From the NCBI GenBank assembly GCA_903879775.1, contig CAIRMY010000042.1:1-27336 (forward strand): a DNA stretch of 27,336 nucleotides, read 5' to 3'. This document shows, in pieces, positions 25,276-27,336 of this stretch (position 1 is its first letter; the number at the start of each line of letters is the position of its first letter). The notes beneath the pieces were generated by a model. It saw only the letters and a program-made list of their open reading frames with translations, was not told where the DNA came from and did no database searches. A program made the translations under genes and the position numbers. This DNA comes from an uncultured Bacteroidota bacterium. Lineage in GTDB: Bacteria > Bacteroidota > Bacteroidia > NS11-12g > UBA955.

Positions 25276-25881
25276 TTACAATATTTTCAGGGAATTTTTG
25301 ATTAATTCTTCAACCGTAGCCATGCCTCCAATTTCTTTGCTGACCTTGATCAACGCCTTCTCGGCACTTGCTTTTTGGTATCCTAAAATTGTAAGTGCAG
25401 TTAATGCTTCTGAAATTGCGTCAATTTTGGATGGATCAACCAAACTTCCAAGACCAGATTTTTTGCCTCCAGTCATTTTATCCCTCAGTTCTAAAACGAT
25501 TCTTTGGGCGGTTTTTTCGCCTATTCCTTTAATGCTTTTGAGTAATCCAACATTGCCGTTTACAATGGTTGATGTAATGGCTTCTGGATCGAGGCTCGAC
25601 AACATAATTAGGGCAGTGTTGTTTCCAACTCCACTCACCGAAGTGAGTAATCGAAACATGTGACGTTCGTCGGGATGAGAAAATCCATAGAGTACAATTC
25701 CAGTGGGATTTTGATTTTCAACTCTAAACGTTTGTTCAATAAATAAACGCGCTTGCTTCGTGCCTTTAATGGCCTCAAATGTGTGTAAACTGATACTGGC
25801 CAAATAGCCAATGCCTTGATTATTAATTACTGCGTGAGTTGGGGATATCTGTTCGATATTGCCTTCAATAAATTCGTACAT
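25276..25881 (-). CDS. ruvA: Holliday junction DNA helicase subunit RuvA
   Basis: A 201-aa DNA-binding protein that holds the four-way junction as a tetramer and loads the RuvB branch-migration motor. Domains: the N-terminal OB fold (residues 1-65, MYEFIEGNIEQI start and GIGYLASIS), two helix-hairpin-helix motifs (TSVSGVGNNTAL at 80-91 and KSIKGIGEKTAQRIV at 115-129, followed by LELRDKM), and the C-terminal RuvB-contacting domain (about 155-201, EALTALTILGYQKASAEKAL). Length and all motifs are normal. The ATG is 9 bp after the gldG stop, and the gene is followed by sprA. The ruvA-sprA pairing is known in other Bacteroidota, and there is no obvious functional link. Confidence 0.96.
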   Translation of the reverse strand: MYEFIEGNIEQISPTHAVINNQGIGYLASISLHTFEAIKGTKQARLFIEQTFRVENQNPTGIVLYGFSHPDERHMFRLLTSVSGVGNNTALIMLSSLDPEAITSTIVNGNVGLLKSIKGIGEKTAQRIVLELRDKMTGGKKSGLGSLVDPSKIDAISEALTALTILGYQKASAEKALIKVSKEIGGMATVEELIKNSLKIL

Positions 25882-25890
25882 AAAAAGTGC

Positions 25891-27336
25891 TTAGTTATAA
25901 CGCTTGCGACGTATAAAATAGTTTACAAGACCAAAAATAATTATACTGAAAATAGGTAATATCATAGAATACCATTGCCAATATGCTTTTTCTGATTTCG
26001 ATTTCTCAGGATCCAGTAGTCTTAAAGTCCTTTCTTTTGCTCTAATTTCGATGAGACCATTGTTGTCAATTAAGTAATCGATACAGTTTAATAAGAACTT
26101 TTTATTTGCAAAAGTGTACTGTGAAATTTTATCATAACCTGTAGGAAAGAATTTGCCACTGCTGCTAACTGGATTGCGAATGATATCACCATCGGCAATC
26201 ACAATCATTTTACTTGCCCCTTCAGCTTTGAATGGAATTTCTGTGTATTTCTTTTGATATACAAAAGGAGATTTGAATTTGCCTTCAAGTAACATTCCTG
26301 CGGTTTTAATTCCTTGATTCATAGTCTCTCTGAATTTAGGATCTCTAGATTGCATATAAATATTTTCTAAATCAACTGATGACGGAATGTTTATGACTTT
26401 TGTATATGGAGTGCTGCTTAGCAATGGAATTGCAGTAACTTCGGTTCTAATTTTTGCCTGTAAAGTTCCCGGAAACTGACACCAAATTGTACCCATGTTT
26501 TTATTAATAATGTGAGGCATATCGGTTGCTCCAAACAATGGGAAATATGGAAAATCTACCAGTTCAATTCTTTTACCGGCTGGAATCGGAATTTGATTGC
26601 ATTTTAGATCCGTTAGCAAAGTATTGTCAATGCCAACCCCATAAGTAAACAAGGAGGCCGTAATGTTTTCAAGTCCATAGTCTACAGCCAATACTTCTTT
26701 GTAATTCCTGAAACTATCAATCTCCATGTTCACCGCATCAATGAGCCACATCACTTTACCTCCGTTCATGATATATTGGTCAATTAAATACAATTCCGTA
26801 GGTGAATAATCTTTAATTGGTTTGATAATCATGATCAGCTCATTTAGGTTCAATCTTCGTTGAAGGCTATTTACAAGTATATTTCCAGCATTCGCTGGAT
26901 CTTTTTCCATGCTTTTAATGAAAGGTCTTCCAGATTCAGGGTCGGAAGTGTTCAAATTCAGTGCGGAAACATTGTAATATTTCGACAATTCAGCAGCAAA
27001 TCCTTCAACTCTCCCGTCTAACATTTCGCCATTCCCATCAATTACAGCTATATTTTTGCGTTGATTGGCAATTACTTGGCGTAAACCGTTGGCTATTTCA
27101 TATTCAATGTTGTCTATGGCTCTTTGGATATTTTCTTCAGGCGTTTGAGCAACATCGTATTCGAAGAAATTAATTGGGACAGTTCTATTATCTTTCATTA
27201 ATTCGGCTCCCGGTAAAAGATATTTAATCTTCGTTTCATCAGGGTTTTCGCTTTCCATGTCGCGCACCGGTTCAATGCCTTTTTGAGCAAAAACATCTAG
27301 AATTTCATTCATCTCTTTTCCTTTAACTTCTTTGAA
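25891..27336 (-). CDS. gldG: Gliding-motility ABC transporter component GldG (5' end outside window)
   Basis: 481 codons that stay open to the right edge, so the ATG at 27312 is internal. The missing part would be the N-terminal membrane helix and about 80 residues, as GldG is usually about 560 aa. Recognisable content: the auxiliary ABC-transporter domain with FAQKGIEPV, the NIEYEIANGLRQVI region, the LIMIIKPIKDYSPTELYLIDQYIMNGGKVMWLID core, and IADGDIIRN. A C-terminal membrane helix (about residues 453-474 of this fragment) ends in the positively charged RRKRYN, placing the large domain in the periplasm. In Flavobacterium johnsoniae, GldG works with the permease GldF and ATPase GldA and is needed for gliding; its transported substrate is unknown. 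Nine bp separate it from ruvA, making it the visible head of the gldG-ruvA-sprA-porZ unit. Confidence 0.9.
   Translation of the reverse strand, partial: FKEVKGKEMNEILDVFAQKGIEPVRDMESENPDETKIKYLLPGAELMKDNRTVPINFFEYDVAQTPEENIQRAIDNIEYEIANGLRQVIANQRKNIAVIDGNGEMLDGRVEGFAAELSKYYNVSALNLNTSDPESGRPFIKSMEKDPANAGNILVNSLQRRLNLNELIMIIKPIKDYSPTELYLIDQYIMNGGKVMWLIDAVNMEIDSFRNYKEVLAVDYGLENITASLFTYGVGIDNTLLTDLKCNQIPIPAGKRIELVDFPYFPLFGATDMPHIINKNMGTIWCQFPGTLQAKIRTEVTAIPLLSSTPYTKVINIPSSVDLENIYMQSRDPKFRETMNQGIKTAGMLLEGKFKSPFVYQKKYTEIPFKAEGASKMIVIADGDIIRNPVSSSGKFFPTGYDKISQYTFANKKFLLNCIDYLIDNNGLIEIRAKERTLRLLDPEKSKSEKAYWQWYSMILPIFSIIIFGLVNYFIRRKRYN

Noticed and set aside
25298..25663. 121-codon open frame on the plus strand inside ruvA
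   Set aside because: It is antisense to a complete, motif-rich ruvA gene, has no family resemblance, and has no promoter-like box at its start; it reflects codon bias of ruvA.
1..27336. A mobile element, phage, defence island or CRISPR array
   Set aside because: No transposase, integrase, terminal inverted repeats, regularly spaced repeats or restriction/toxin genes were seen; all genes are core metabolic, folding, repair or T9SS genes with uniform AT-rich composition.

Overview
The window is a dense, AT-rich stretch of a Bacteroidota chromosome (class Flavobacteriia/Chitinophagia-like; the exact order cannot be fixed from sequence alone). The evidence is the gliding/type IX secretion genes (gldG, sprA, porZ), the type III glutamine synthetase, the fused phosphoglucose/phosphomannose isomerase, and promoters of the Bacteroidota type (TTTG or TTG, about 20 bp, TAnnTTTG) with no clear Shine-Dalgarno sequences. 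I see no mobile element, CRISPR array, rRNA or tRNA, and no gap between genes longer than about 230 bp.

Left block, minus strand (1-6778): six genes read leftwards from a divergent intergenic region. They are kup (potassium uptake), a secreted DPP-IV-like S9 peptidase, a Bcp/PrxQ peroxiredoxin, gpsA (glycerol-3-phosphate dehydrogenase), a PduO-type cobalamin adenosyltransferase, and a YceI-domain lipoprotein cut by the left edge. Kup to the peptidase (2 bp) and bcp to gpsA (1 bp) are almost contiguous. The yceI gene has its own promoter and a palindrome inside it.

Middle block, plus strand (7005-15866): glnN, trxB, an exported BNR-repeat (sialidase-like) protein of unknown role, a PpiD/SurA-type membrane-anchored parvulin, a phosphoglucose/phosphomannose isomerase, and a PhnP-like metallo-beta-lactamase-fold hydrolase. 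Several have recognisable individual promoters and two strong intrinsic terminators separate them, so this is mostly a series of single-gene units. At several of these genes the promoter -7 element ends only 4-8 nt before the start codon, which predicts leaderless or nearly leaderless mRNAs.

Right block, minus strand (15856-27336): gldG (cut by the right edge), ruvA, sprA and porZ, with gaps of only 8-64 bp. SprA is the giant outer-membrane translocon of the type IX secretion system (T9SS), PorZ is part of the cell-surface attachment complex that processes T9SS cargo, and GldG belongs to the gliding-associated ABC transporter. This is the most notable part of the window: secretion and gliding genes packed with a Holliday-junction gene as one probable transcription unit. 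Its last gene, porZ, overlaps the convergent hydrolase gene by 11 bp.

I found no clear evidence of an undescribed biological system. The best leads are regulatory architecture (the CRP-like palindrome before trxB, the yceI operator candidate, the near-leaderless promoters, the terminator touching a start codon) and the gldG-ruvA-sprA-porZ linkage.
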